Shown here: piece by piece, positions 6,267 to 14,261 of the stretch
Numbering within the stretch: position 1 is the first letter of the stretch
Layout of the letters: every line of letters begins with the position of its first letter
Assembly: GCA_000433095.1 (NCBI GenBank)
Contig: HF991483.1
Location: forward strand, 28,656 to 58,188
DNA from: Clostridium sp. CAG:967
Lineage (GTDB): Bacteria; Cyanobacteriota; Vampirovibrionia; Gastranaerophilales; Gastranaerophilaceae
Length of the DNA: 29,533 nucleotides
Reading direction: 5' to 3'
Made by a program: the position numbers and the translations under genes
The notes under the pieces: generated by a model
The model's input: the letters and a program-made list of their open reading frames with translations, nothing else
What the model was told of the DNA's origin: nothing
Databases searched by the model: none

Positions 6267-7436
6267 ATGAAACAAGCTATTGAAACAATTGTAATTACTG
6301 AGCAGATACATACTGCAGAACTTTTGAAACGTTATATTGAAGATTGTGAAAATTTTTCTTTTCTTGCGGAAACTTCTGACTTTTCAAAGGCATATAACGG
6401 AATAAAGGAACTTTCTAAAGTTCTTGTAATAGTTGATATTTCTGAGTATCCAGAACAAGGCTTGAATTTTGTTTCTAAAATTTCTTCTGAATTTGAAAAT
6501 TGCAAAGTAATTGCTCTTTCTGACAAACCTGCTGTTGATATGGTTATCAGAGCTATGAGAATAGGGGCTTCCGATTTCCTTTCGCTGCCGTTAATTAAAG
6601 GTGAGTTTTTTGAAGTGCTTGATAAAACATATAAGGATTTAACGGATTCAAAACCTAAGAAATCGAAGTGCAGAGTTATGACAGTATACTCTAACAAAGG
6701 CGGTGTGGGAAAAACTTCTATTGCTTCAAATTTAGCTCTTGAACTTGCTAAAATCACCAAAGAAAATGTGGCTCTGATAGATTTAAATTTTCAACTGGGT
6801 GATGTTACAACTTTTCTTGATTTAAAACCGTCTTTCAATATATCTTATATGCTTCAAAATCTTGATAAAATTAATGAAGATTTTTTGCTTTCAACTCTTG
6901 AAAAATATAAAGATACAAGCCTTTATGTTCTTGCCGATCCACCTTTTTTCAAGCAGGTTGAAGACATATCATCAAAGCAGATATCAAAACTTTTTAATAT
7001 TTTAAGAGATACTTTTTCTTATGTTGTTGTAGATACATCAGGAGGATTTGACGGGAAAGCTATGATGGCGCTTGAAAATTCTGATCTAATATTTCTCGTA
7101 ACCATTGTTAACCTGCCTGCATTGCGAAACTGCCAGAGATGTTTGGAACTGTTTGAAAAAATGGGATTTGATGATGAAAAAACTCAGGTCCTTGTAAATC
7201 GTTATATGGAAAACGATGAAATTAAGGCTGAGGACGTAGAAGAGGTGCTGGGCAGAAAAATATACTGGAAAATACCTAATAATTATTTTTCTATGATGTC
7301 TGCGATAAATAAAGGCGTACCTGTTTCTGAAATTAATCCGGATTCAAATGTTGCCTTAAGCTACAAAAACCTCGCTTTGATGGTATCTGACAGCGTTTAT
7401 CGCCAGAAACTTATGAAAAAGCTTGGAAGGGTTTAA
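6267..7436 (+). CDS. TadZ/CpaE-like pilus-assembly ATPase (receiver-like domain plus ParA fold)
   Basis: A 389-residue protein. Residues 1-125 form a receiver-like domain (IVITEQIHTAELLKRYI, Asp57 in VIVDIS, GASDFLSLP near 100-108). Residues 135-389 form a MinD/ParA-type ATPase with the deviant Walker A KGGVGKT at 144-150, VALIDLNFQLGDV and VVVDTSGGF. This order is that of TadZ/CpaE, which localises Tad pilus machinery to a site in the cell. The next gene, two bases on, is a CpaF/TadA homologue, which supports the call. It has its own leaderless-type promoter and follows a pilin-like gene. No other Tad genes (rcpA, tadB, tadC) are in the window. I cannot tell whether its partner is a Tad pilus or something derived from it. 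Confidence 0.82.
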   Translation: MKQAIETIVITEQIHTAELLKRYIEDCENFSFLAETSDFSKAYNGIKELSKVLVIVDISEYPEQGLNFVSKISSEFENCKVIALSDKPAVDMVIRAMRIGASDFLSLPLIKGEFFEVLDKTYKDLTDSKPKKSKCRVMTVYSNKGGVGKTSIASNLALELAKITKENVALIDLNFQLGDVTTFLDLKPSFNISYMLQNLDKINEDFLLSTLEKYKDTSLYVLADPPFFKQVEDISSKQISKLFNILRDTFSYVVVDTSGGFDGKAMMALENSDLIFLVTIVNLPALRNCQRCLELFEKMGFDDEKTQVLVNRYMENDEIKAEDVEEVLGRKIYWKIPNNYFSMMSAINKGVPVSEINPDSNVALSYKNLALMVSDSVYRQKLMKKLGRV

Positions 7437-7437
7437 T

Positions 7438-8751
7438 ATGTTACAAAGCAGTAAATTGAGCAGCAGATTTAAAAAAAGTGAAAATGAATTACAGTCTAAT
7501 GAACCGAAAAGGTTTGTGTTAGAAAAGACTGTTCAGGTGCAGCCTGATTTAGAAGAAACATCCTTAGATGAAAATCTGGAAACAGAATTGAAAAAAGCAT
7601 TACTGCAAAAAATAGAAGCTATTCCTGTTTGGTTTGAATATACGCCGGACCGACAAAAAGAGCTGATTAAAACTTTTGTATTAAACAGACTTTCAGCAGA
7701 AGGCAAAACAGTTTCTGATAATGAAGCTGATTTGCTTATAGAAAAACTTTTTACGTCTGTAATGGGATTTGGACCTCTTGATTACCTGATAGTTCAGGAT
7801 AATGTTTCTGCAATATATGTCAACGGGACAAACGGTGTTTTTATTGAAATTTCAGGCAAAGTCCTGAATACGGAGATGAAGCTCAATGATAAACAAATGA
7901 ACTTTATTCTAAAAAATATTTCAAATCTTGCAGATGTAAAACCTGATACGAAAGATTTTATCTGGAATTTAAAAGTTCGTGATATGAATATATCCGTTAT
8001 ATTACCTCCTGTATCCGTGAATGGAGCGAATATTATTATTAAAAAAGCTCACTCCACTGATATAAATTCTTTATTGGACAAAGGTCTTTTAAACAGAGAG
8101 CTTTTTGATTTTCTGGTTTCTGCTATTGATTCCGGTAAAAACATTGTAATATCTGGTGATATAAATTCAGGTAAAACTGCTTTACTTGATACTTTAGTAT
8201 CTTCTTCTTTGACAAATAAACGAACAGTCTTGCTGGAAGATGTACCGCAAATGTCATTTAGAAGTGACAATATAACTAAATTCGCTGTAAATACGCTTTC
8301 AGGAGATTTAAATATTTTGCTTACAAATATTTTAAGTATGTCTCCTGAACATTTTATAGTTGATATAAATACTCCTGTTTCATGGATTTCTGATTATAAG
8401 GGAACTGTAATTACTTTAAGGGCAGGTTCTGTAGATGCGGCACTGACAAAACTTGTGTCTTCAATGATAGCGGAAGAAAAATTTACGGAAAAATATGCAA
8501 AAGGTAAAGTTCTATCAGACTATGATTACATTGTCCAGATTAATAAAATGTCTGATGGTGTCAGTCGTATAACATCTGTTGTCGAGCTTACTCCTGCCAG
8601 AACTGCTGCACTTTCAGTCAGAGAAATTGCGAAGCTTGTGGATAATCAATATGTCACGGAAATTCCCCAGCCTCTTACTTCACTGAGGGCTGAATCTTTG
8701 ATTTCTCAGGCTGGTTCAATGGCTTCACGTTTTGTGCAGGTTGAGGATTAG
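7438..8751 (+). CDS. CpaF/TadA-like secretion ATPase with degenerate catalytic motifs
   Basis: 437 residues from ATG 7438, preceded by GGAAGGG; the stop of tadZ lies two bases upstream. The CpaF fold is clear: MGFGPLDYLI, then IYVNGTNGVFIEISGK, then SVILPPVSVNGANIIIKKA, Walker A GDINSGKT (about 240-247) and an LEDVPQM Asp-box. The parts that do chemistry are altered. The Walker B segment, normally IVVGEVRG, reads HFIVDINTP without the catalytic Glu. The STIHANS His-box reads ITLRAGS without the His. The intervening Arg-rich segment is missing. Family knowledge predicts a protein that may bind ATP but hydrolyse it poorly or not at all. It may regulate or pair with an active paralogue elsewhere. 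Its 3' end overlaps the convergent 8675 gene by 77 bases. Confidence 0.82.
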   Translation: MLQSSKLSSRFKKSENELQSNEPKRFVLEKTVQVQPDLEETSLDENLETELKKALLQKIEAIPVWFEYTPDRQKELIKTFVLNRLSAEGKTVSDNEADLLIEKLFTSVMGFGPLDYLIVQDNVSAIYVNGTNGVFIEISGKVLNTEMKLNDKQMNFILKNISNLADVKPDTKDFIWNLKVRDMNISVILPPVSVNGANIIIKKAHSTDINSLLDKGLLNRELFDFLVSAIDSGKNIVISGDINSGKTALLDTLVSSSLTNKRTVLLEDVPQMSFRSDNITKFAVNTLSGDLNILLTNILSMSPEHFIVDINTPVSWISDYKGTVITLRAGSVDAALTKLVSSMIAEEKFTEKYAKGKVLSDYDYIVQINKMSDGVSRITSVVELTPARTAALSVREIAKLVDNQYVTEIPQPLTSLRAESLISQAGSMASRFVQVED

Positions 8752-9712
8752 ATTTTCTTTCTCTCATTTCGTTAAAAATGGTTTTTATATTAGAACCGTT
8801 AACAAATTCATGTGAAATTTGATCAATACCCGGACTTACGTATTTTTTTATTATCTGTTTGTCAACAAACTCATTAACAGGTTTTGCGAAAACAATGAGC
8901 GCTGCAAAGCCTGCAAGAGTTTTAAGAAGTTTGTTTTTAAATATCAAGGAGTTCTGATACTCTTTAAGTGCTGTTCTTGTAGCGTGGTGTGAGTAGTCGG
9001 CTTCTCCGTACATTTCTTTCATTTGCGGAACAAGTTTTTGATATTTATGATAAATTTTAAAAGGAACTTTTTTCTTATCGTTGTTTTGTAAGGCTGATGC
9101 AATATCAAAAGTTTTCTTTGCGTTGTCTTCTGCAAATTTCATAAGCTTTTTTTTGTCGGCATTTACAAGCGGATAACTGCTTGTAAGAAATCCCATAACC
9201 TTTTTATAAATACTTATTGTTTTCTTTTCGTTTTTTCTTGCATCAAGCTTATTTTCCAGAGTTTTTAGAACAATATTTTTGAACTTATCATAACTTTCAA
9301 GTGCCATTCCATGAGATTGATCAATAACATCTTTAGTATGTCTGTATATTGCATCTTTAGCATTGCTGCTTAAGCCTGAATGAATTCTTGCAAGCGGCGA
9401 AACAGTGCATTGTGCTGCATAAATCAATGCAGGAAGTGCGATTAGCGAAGTTGTGCCTTGATAAATTGCACGTTTAAGAGCTCTTTTGGCACTCGGATTA
9501 TAGCTGTCTTTGTCATTTTTATATTTGTCATAAATATCAGCTCCCAGATACATAAAAGTCGGAGCCCACAGAGCAGTTCCCAATTTAGGAGCAATTTCCG
9601 ATATCGCTGTCCCTATTTCGTTTGAATAAGACATCACAACCAAAGATTTTTGGCTTAACGGATCTTTATATTTCTGATGTTGTTGGGGAGTATTAGACAG
9701 CGAACTTATCAC
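8675..9712 (-). CDS. Uncharacterised protein with hydrophobic segments and a charged helical core
   Basis: 345 residues from a GTG at 9712. No good ribosome-binding site is visible, and ATG codons further in (MSYSNEIGTA) are alternatives. Hydrophobic stretches occur near 40-60 (LGTALWAPTFMYLGA), near 90-107 (GTTSLIALPALIYAA) and near 270-285 (LAGFAALIVFA). Between them is a Lys-rich helical region, and the C-terminal tail is Pro/Gln-rich. The overall plan recalls the 730-residue protein at 2129-4321, but I see no direct sequence identity. I recognise no family. Its last 25 codons lie over the end of the convergent TadA-like gene; both frames look genuine there. Confidence 0.7.
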   Translation of the reverse strand: MISSLSNTPQQHQKYKDPLSQKSLVVMSYSNEIGTAISEIAPKLGTALWAPTFMYLGADIYDKYKNDKDSYNPSAKRALKRAIYQGTTSLIALPALIYAAQCTVSPLARIHSGLSSNAKDAIYRHTKDVIDQSHGMALESYDKFKNIVLKTLENKLDARKNEKKTISIYKKVMGFLTSSYPLVNADKKKLMKFAEDNAKKTFDIASALQNNDKKKVPFKIYHKYQKLVPQMKEMYGEADYSHHATRTALKEYQNSLIFKNKLLKTLAGFAALIVFAKPVNEFVDKQIIKKYVSPGIDQISHEFVNGSNIKTIFNEMRERKSNPQPAQNVKPLNQPEKSKIQPSVK

Positions 9713-9789
9713 TTTAGGGGTGCCCTCAATAAATTATTTGCGCAATTATATATAACACAAAAACATTTTTTTTTGCTAGTCTTTTGTTG

Positions 9790-9795
9790 TAAAAT
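9790..9795 (+). promoter_or_regulatory. -10 element of uvrB, leaderless geometry
   Basis: TAAAAT (9790-9795), six bases, then ATG 9802; the -35 region is only a T run. No Shine-Dalgarno lies between. No LexA-type box was recognised here. Confidence 0.5.
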
Positions 9796-9801
9796 TTTGT
9801 T

Positions 9802-11790
9802 ATGGAAAGAAAGTTCAAAATATCTTCTAAATATAAACCTGCGGGCGACCAGCCTCAAGCTATTGACAAGCTTGTTGAAGGACTGCAAAACGGCGATGAT
9901 GCCCAGACTTTACTTGGTATAACAGGCTCAGGCAAAACATTTACGATAGCAAACGTGATTGAGCGTGTGCAAAAGCCTACATTGATTATTGCTCATAACA
10001 AAACCCTTGCGGCACAGTTATATAATGAATTTAAAGAACTTTTTCCTGATAATGCGGTTGAGTATTTCATCAGTTATTATGATTACTATCAACCGGAAGC
10101 ATATATTCCCAGAACCGATACTTTTATTGAAAAATCAGCTTCAATCAATGAAGAAATAGACAGACTGCGTCACAATACCACAAGAAGTTTATATGAACGT
10201 AATGATGTAATTATTATAGCTTCTGTGAGCTGTATTTACGGTTTGGGACTTCCTGAAAATTATTTTCGAGGTTCTGTTGAACTTAATGTTGGCGATGAAG
10301 TTGCTCGTGATGATTTATTGAGGCATTTAATCAGCGTGCAGTATACAAGAAACGACCTTGTCCTTGAACGTTCAAACTTTAGAGCAAGAGGTGATGTTGT
10401 CGAGATTATGCCTGCTTATGAAAAAATTATTACACGTGTATCTTTCTTTGGTGATGAAATAGAAAAAATTGTAAGAATAGACAGTGTTACAGGCGAAATT
10501 ATCGAAACTCCGGACAAGGTTGTCATTTATCCTGCGGTTCATTACCTTTCGTATGATGAAAATGTCGATGAGACTATTGCTCTGATTAGAGAAGAATTGC
10601 AGCACAGACTTGTGCAGTTAAACAATGAAAATAAGCTTATTGAAGCGCAGCGTCTTGAACAGCGGGTAAAATATGATATTGAAATGATAAAGGAAATGGG
10701 GTATTGTTCGGGTATTGAGAACTATTCCAGAATAATTGAACGCAGACCGCCCGGCTCTGCTCCTGCAACTTTGCTTGATTATTTTCAAGGTGATTTCTTA
10801 ACTGTTATTGATGAATCCCATGTTACACTGCCGCAATTAAAAGGTATGTACCATGGAGATGCATCCCGCAAAACTACATTAATAGATTACGGGTTCAGGC
10901 TGCCTTGTGCTAAGGATAACAGACCGCTTAAGAATGATGAGTTTTTTGCAAAAGTTCATCAAAAGATTTATATTTCCGCAACACCGTCGGAATTTGAACG
11001 TAAAACATCATCACAGCTTGTTGAACAGATTATCAGACCTACAGGGCTTGTCGATCCGAAAATATCTGTTCGTCCAATCGCAACCCAAATTGATGATTTA
11101 AAGAATGAAATTAAAAAACGTACAGAAAAAAATGAACGTGTTCTTATCACAACTCTTACCAAACGTATGGCTGAGGATTTGACTGATTATTTTATTCAGG
11201 AAGGCATAAAAGTTCGTTATCTTCACAGTGAAATACAGTCGCTTGAACGTGTTGAGATTTTAAGAGATTTGCGCCTCGGTGAATTTGATGTGTTAATCGG
11301 GGTTAACCTTTTAAGAGAAGGACTTGATATTCCGGAAGTTTCTCTTGTCGCAATTATGGATGCTGACAAAGAAGGCTTCCTGCGTTCGGAAACAAGCTTA
11401 ATTCAAACAATTGGGCGTGCCGCACGTAATGCTTGCGGTGAAGTAATTATGTATGCTGATAGAATGACGGAATCAATGGAAAAAGCTATTTCTGAAACCG
11501 AAAGGCGCCGCAAAATACAAATGGAATACAATAAAAAATACGGTATTGTGCCTCAAACCATTAAAAAGCCTATTGAAAATAATCTTCTCTCTCTTGTTGC
11601 AAGCTATCGTGATCTGGAAGATATTGTTGCGGAAGAAATGGTTGATCTGGGAATTGATAAGAAAGACCTTCCTAAATTGATTGATAAACTCGAAAAAGAT
11701 ATGCATAAGGCAGCTAAAATACTCGATTTTGAAAGAGCTGCTGAAATAAGAGATAAACTAAAAAAACTTCGTGAAATGATTGATAATTAA
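9802..11790 (+). CDS. uvrB: Excinuclease ABC subunit B
   Basis: A 662-residue, full-length UvrB, the DNA-damage verification helicase of nucleotide excision repair. It receives DNA from UvrA and loads the UvrC nuclease. Visible motifs are Walker A GITGSGKT (39-46), the strand-separating beta-hairpin YYDYYQPEAYIP (about 93-104), DESH (about 337), the helicase motifs GVNLLREGLDIPEV and QTIGRAARN, and the C-terminal UVR coiled-coil (LEKDMHKAAKILDFERAAEIRD, split here by its two conserved helices). The gene stands alone with a leaderless-type promoter and its own terminator. Neighbours are unrelated. Confidence 0.98.
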   Translation: MERKFKISSKYKPAGDQPQAIDKLVEGLQNGDDAQTLLGITGSGKTFTIANVIERVQKPTLIIAHNKTLAAQLYNEFKELFPDNAVEYFISYYDYYQPEAYIPRTDTFIEKSASINEEIDRLRHNTTRSLYERNDVIIIASVSCIYGLGLPENYFRGSVELNVGDEVARDDLLRHLISVQYTRNDLVLERSNFRARGDVVEIMPAYEKIITRVSFFGDEIEKIVRIDSVTGEIIETPDKVVIYPAVHYLSYDENVDETIALIREELQHRLVQLNNENKLIEAQRLEQRVKYDIEMIKEMGYCSGIENYSRIIERRPPGSAPATLLDYFQGDFLTVIDESHVTLPQLKGMYHGDASRKTTLIDYGFRLPCAKDNRPLKNDEFFAKVHQKIYISATPSEFERKTSSQLVEQIIRPTGLVDPKISVRPIATQIDDLKNEIKKRTEKNERVLITTLTKRMAEDLTDYFIQEGIKVRYLHSEIQSLERVEILRDLRLGEFDVLIGVNLLREGLDIPEVSLVAIMDADKEGFLRSETSLIQTIGRAARNACGEVIMYADRMTESMEKAISETERRRKIQMEYNKKYGIVPQTIKKPIENNLLSLVASYRDLEDIVAEEMVDLGIDKKDLPKLIDKLEKDMHKAAKILDFERAAEIRDKLKKLREMIDN

Positions 11791-11820
11791 AAAGGTTTCC
11801 TTGATAGGAAACCTTTTTTT
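11789..11820 (+). terminator. Rho-independent terminator of uvrB
   Basis: A 10-bp stem AAAGGTTTCC/GGAAACCTTT (11791-11800 with 11807-11816), a TTGATA loop and a T run. The A-rich 5' side means it can also act on the convergent membrane-protein gene that ends at 11822. Confidence 0.9.
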
Positions 11821-11821
11821 G

Positions 11822-12547
11822 TTATATTATTTTGTCTGAATTTTCTTTGGCAGCAATAGCCTCATAATCTACCTGTGCCAGATAGTGACCTATCATTCCA
11901 AGGTTGAATATAAGAACCATACTCCAGAAAAATGTTGCAACTGGGTGAGGCAAGCCTAAAAATACCCATATGATATAAGTTACAGGTATTAAAATAATAG
12001 CGTTTGCCAATAATATTTGCGGTATCATAAATAAAACGGCTACAAGTATATCCATACAAGATTCGGAAATAGTCTTGAAATCATACGCAGATGCAATTTT
12101 AAATGTTTTTGCATAACATAAATAACCTGTAAGGATTATTGAACCGAATATACCCCATATAATGCATTGGAATACTTTTAAAGTATTTGGCTCGGGTATA
12201 TAGTTTGCAATCAATCCGTTTACCAGGGTTGCCAGCCAGCAGTTAACAGCAATTGACGGACCAAGTGCAATTGTACCTTTAATACCTGCCCAAAAAAGGT
12301 TAAAAATGTTAAATGACGGAAGAACATGATCTTTTCCGTTTCTGACATTAGTTGTACATTTAATTAAAAATCCGAATAATAGAAGGAAAGTAATTGATGC
12401 CATCCACCAGAAACCTGTTAAATCACCTTTTACGGCTGTTGTATAAAGATGAACACAATAGTAAACAGGGATTGCAAATATAATGAATTTTAAAAATGCA
12501 AGATTGTCCTGATAGGATTCCTCAAAAGCGTCTTTAATAGATGCCAT
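11822..12547 (-). CDS. Polytopic inner-membrane protein (DUF4013-like)
   Basis: 241 residues from ATG 12547, chosen because GAGGAG precedes it; the longer frame from 12613 lacks a ribosome-binding site and would overlap the promoter. About six hydrophobic segments are visible: FLKFIIFAIPVYYCVHL, MASITFLLLFGFLI, ALGPSIAVNCWLATLVNG, IIWGIFGSIILTGYL, LVAVLFMIPQILLANAIIL and FFWSMVLIFNLGMIGHYLA. The cytosolic loop RNGKDHVLPSFN after the second helix resembles the pattern of DUF4013 membrane proteins, a weak family assignment. It has its own promoter at 12585-12613 and is not simply the tail of the upstream operon. The function is unknown. Confidence 0.75.
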   Translation of the reverse strand: MASIKDAFEESYQDNLAFLKFIIFAIPVYYCVHLYTTAVKGDLTGFWWMASITFLLLFGFLIKCTTNVRNGKDHVLPSFNIFNLFWAGIKGTIALGPSIAVNCWLATLVNGLIANYIPEPNTLKVFQCIIWGIFGSIILTGYLCYAKTFKIASAYDFKTISESCMDILVAVLFMIPQILLANAIILIPVTYIIWVFLGLPHPVATFFWSMVLIFNLGMIGHYLAQVDYEAIAAKENSDKII

Positions 12548-12584
12548 TCTTCCAAACTCCTCTATGATTATTGATAACATTTCC

Positions 12585-12613
12585 ATTATAACATGTTTAT
12601 ATACAAAAGACAA
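12585..12613 (-). promoter_or_regulatory. Promoter of the membrane-protein gene
   Basis: Minus strand TTGTCT (12608-12613), a 17-bp spacer and extended TGTTATAAT (TATAAT at 12585-12590). It lies just after the histidine kinase stop. Confidence 0.7.
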
Positions 12614-12615
12614 CC

Positions 12616-13701
12616 CTAGATAACAACAGGCAGGCTTATTGTGAATGTGCTGCCCGAGGAAGGTTCGCTTTTTACTTTTATTTTTCCATTATGGAGTTTT
12701 ACAAGTTCTTTTGTAATCGCTAATCCCAGACCTGTGGAACTTTCATTCTGCTGAGCGAATTGTTCAAATTTTTCAAAGATCTTTTTATGATACTTTTTAT
12801 CAATGCCGATTCCGTTGTCTTGCACTGAAATTGTAATATTTTTATTGTCTTTTCGAGCTTTGACTGTAATTTTACCGTTTTGTGGAGTAAACTTTATAGC
12901 ATTACTTAAAAGGTTAAACAATATTTGTTGAATTTTTTGATAATCGGCTTTTATTTCAAAATCTTTAATATCCGTTGTCAGATTGAGTTTCTTTTTTGCT
13001 GCCAGAGGTTGAATTATGTTTATTGTTTCCAAAACTACCTGATTTATATCAAATGTTCTCAAGTTTAACTTGACGGCATTAGCTTCAATCTTAGACATAT
13101 CAAGTATTTCGTTAATCATGCCGAGAAGATGCAGCCCTGCTGTTTGAATATCATTAATATATTCTTTTTGTTTTTCGTTCAGTTTCCCGACAAATTCTTT
13201 TTCAAGCATATCCGAAAAGCCGAGTATTGAATTCAACGGGGTTCTTAATTCATGAGAAATATGTGATAAAAAATTACTTTTCACTTTTTCTGCTTCTAAT
13301 ATTTTTCTGTTGCTTTCCTGAACTTTTTCATATCCTTCACGGAGAGCTTCTACCTGCATTTTAATTATTTTAGAAATTTCAATATCTTTTGTGATATTTG
13401 ATATAATTGATGCACAAATCTTAAATATCCTCTGGTCGTGTTCACTGAACTCTTTACCTGTTATAATCAAAATTCCGAACACGGTATTTTTTACACTGAG
13501 GTTTTCTTTTAAATATGGTTCTTTAATATTTTCTATATCAATTTCACGTGGGTTGTAAGAATATTCAAGGTGTAGAGGATTAACGAAGAAAATATAGGCA
13601 GAATCAAAATCAATAAGTTTTTTCAGTACACGAAAAATCTCGTTACCTTCAGGTTTTATTGTGAAAAATTCGTTAAGCTGTTCAAAATCATATGAATTCA
13701 A
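12616..13701 (-). CDS. Cytosolic sensor histidine kinase with GAF-like input domain
   Basis: 361 residues with a TTG start at 13701. GGAG seven bases upstream, overlapping the end of hpt, fixes this start. Residues 15-110 look like a GAF-type sensor (FRVLKKLIDFDSAYIFFVNP ... FGILIITGKEFSEHDQRIFKI). A short coiled coil (113-142) leads to the HisKA dimerisation helix with His150 in SHISHELRTPLNS. The catalytic domain has the N-box Asn267, the G1 box DNGIGI (295-300) and the G2 box GLGLA (324-328). There is no membrane segment, so the signal is intracellular. No response regulator is adjacent, making it an orphan kinase here. It is the last gene of the long minus-strand operon. Confidence 0.9.
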   Translation of the reverse strand: MNSYDFEQLNEFFTIKPEGNEIFRVLKKLIDFDSAYIFFVNPLHLEYSYNPREIDIENIKEPYLKENLSVKNTVFGILIITGKEFSEHDQRIFKICASIISNITKDIEISKIIKMQVEALREGYEKVQESNRKILEAEKVKSNFLSHISHELRTPLNSILGFSDMLEKEFVGKLNEKQKEYINDIQTAGLHLLGMINEILDMSKIEANAVKLNLRTFDINQVVLETINIIQPLAAKKKLNLTTDIKDFEIKADYQKIQQILFNLLSNAIKFTPQNGKITVKARKDNKNITISVQDNGIGIDKKYHKKIFEKFEQFAQQNESSTGLGLAITKELVKLHNGKIKVKSEPSSGSTFTISLPVVI

Positions 13702-13704
13702 AAC

Positions 13705-14244
13705 TTACTCCAAATACTCTTTTTCAACATATCCTATAAAACGCAGATTTCTGAATAATCCGTCATAGTCTAATCCGTAGCCTACAAGAAACTTATCATC
13801 AACTTCAAATCCGTAATAATCAGGTTCTATATCTGTTACACGGGTAATTTTTTTATCAAGAAGCGAACAAAATTTAGTGGTTTTAGTGTGAAAGTTGCAC
13901 TGTATAAAATCTGTAAGAAATTTTGCGGTAAGTCCTGTGTCAACAATATCTTCTATAATCAAAACGTTTTTTCCGTTCAAATCCGGCAGAGATATATCAA
14001 CAGCATTAACTTTTCCGGAAGTTTTAGTGCCTCCGTTGTAGCTGGATAATCTTATAAATTCCATTTTTAAAGGCATTTCAAGGTGTTTAACCAGATCCAC
14101 CGCAAACATTACTGCTCCTTTAAGAACACAAATTGCACATATTTCTTCACCGTTATAGAACTTGTTCATTTCATCTGCAAGCTCTTTAATTCTTGTCTGT
14201 ATTTGTTCTTCACTGTATAAAACTTTTAAATCTTGCGCTTTCAT
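13705..14244 (-). CDS. hpt: Hypoxanthine phosphoribosyltransferase
   Basis: A 179-residue type I phosphoribosyltransferase that salvages hypoxanthine (and guanine) to the nucleotide using PRPP. The PRPP-binding loop VLIIEDIVDTG lies at about 94-104, with LKGAVMFAVDL (41-51), SSYNGGTKTSG (67-77) and the C-terminal DYYGFEVDDKFLVGYGLDY. Length is normal. It lies 17 bases downstream of tilS, and tilS-hpt adjacency is widespread in bacteria and supports the call. Confidence 0.95.
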   Translation of the reverse strand: MKAQDLKVLYSEEQIQTRIKELADEMNKFYNGEEICAICVLKGAVMFAVDLVKHLEMPLKMEFIRLSSYNGGTKTSGKVNAVDISLPDLNGKNVLIIEDIVDTGLTAKFLTDFIQCNFHTKTTKFCSLLDKKITRVTDIEPDYYGFEVDDKFLVGYGLDYDGLFRNLRFIGYVEKEYLE

Positions 14245-14261
14245 AACCTTACCGTCCTTTA

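Noticed and set aside
12548..12613. Longer N-terminus (starting at 12613) for the membrane protein
   Set aside because: There is no ribosome-binding site there, the start would lie upstream of the TATAAT promoter, and ATG 12547 has GAGGAG.
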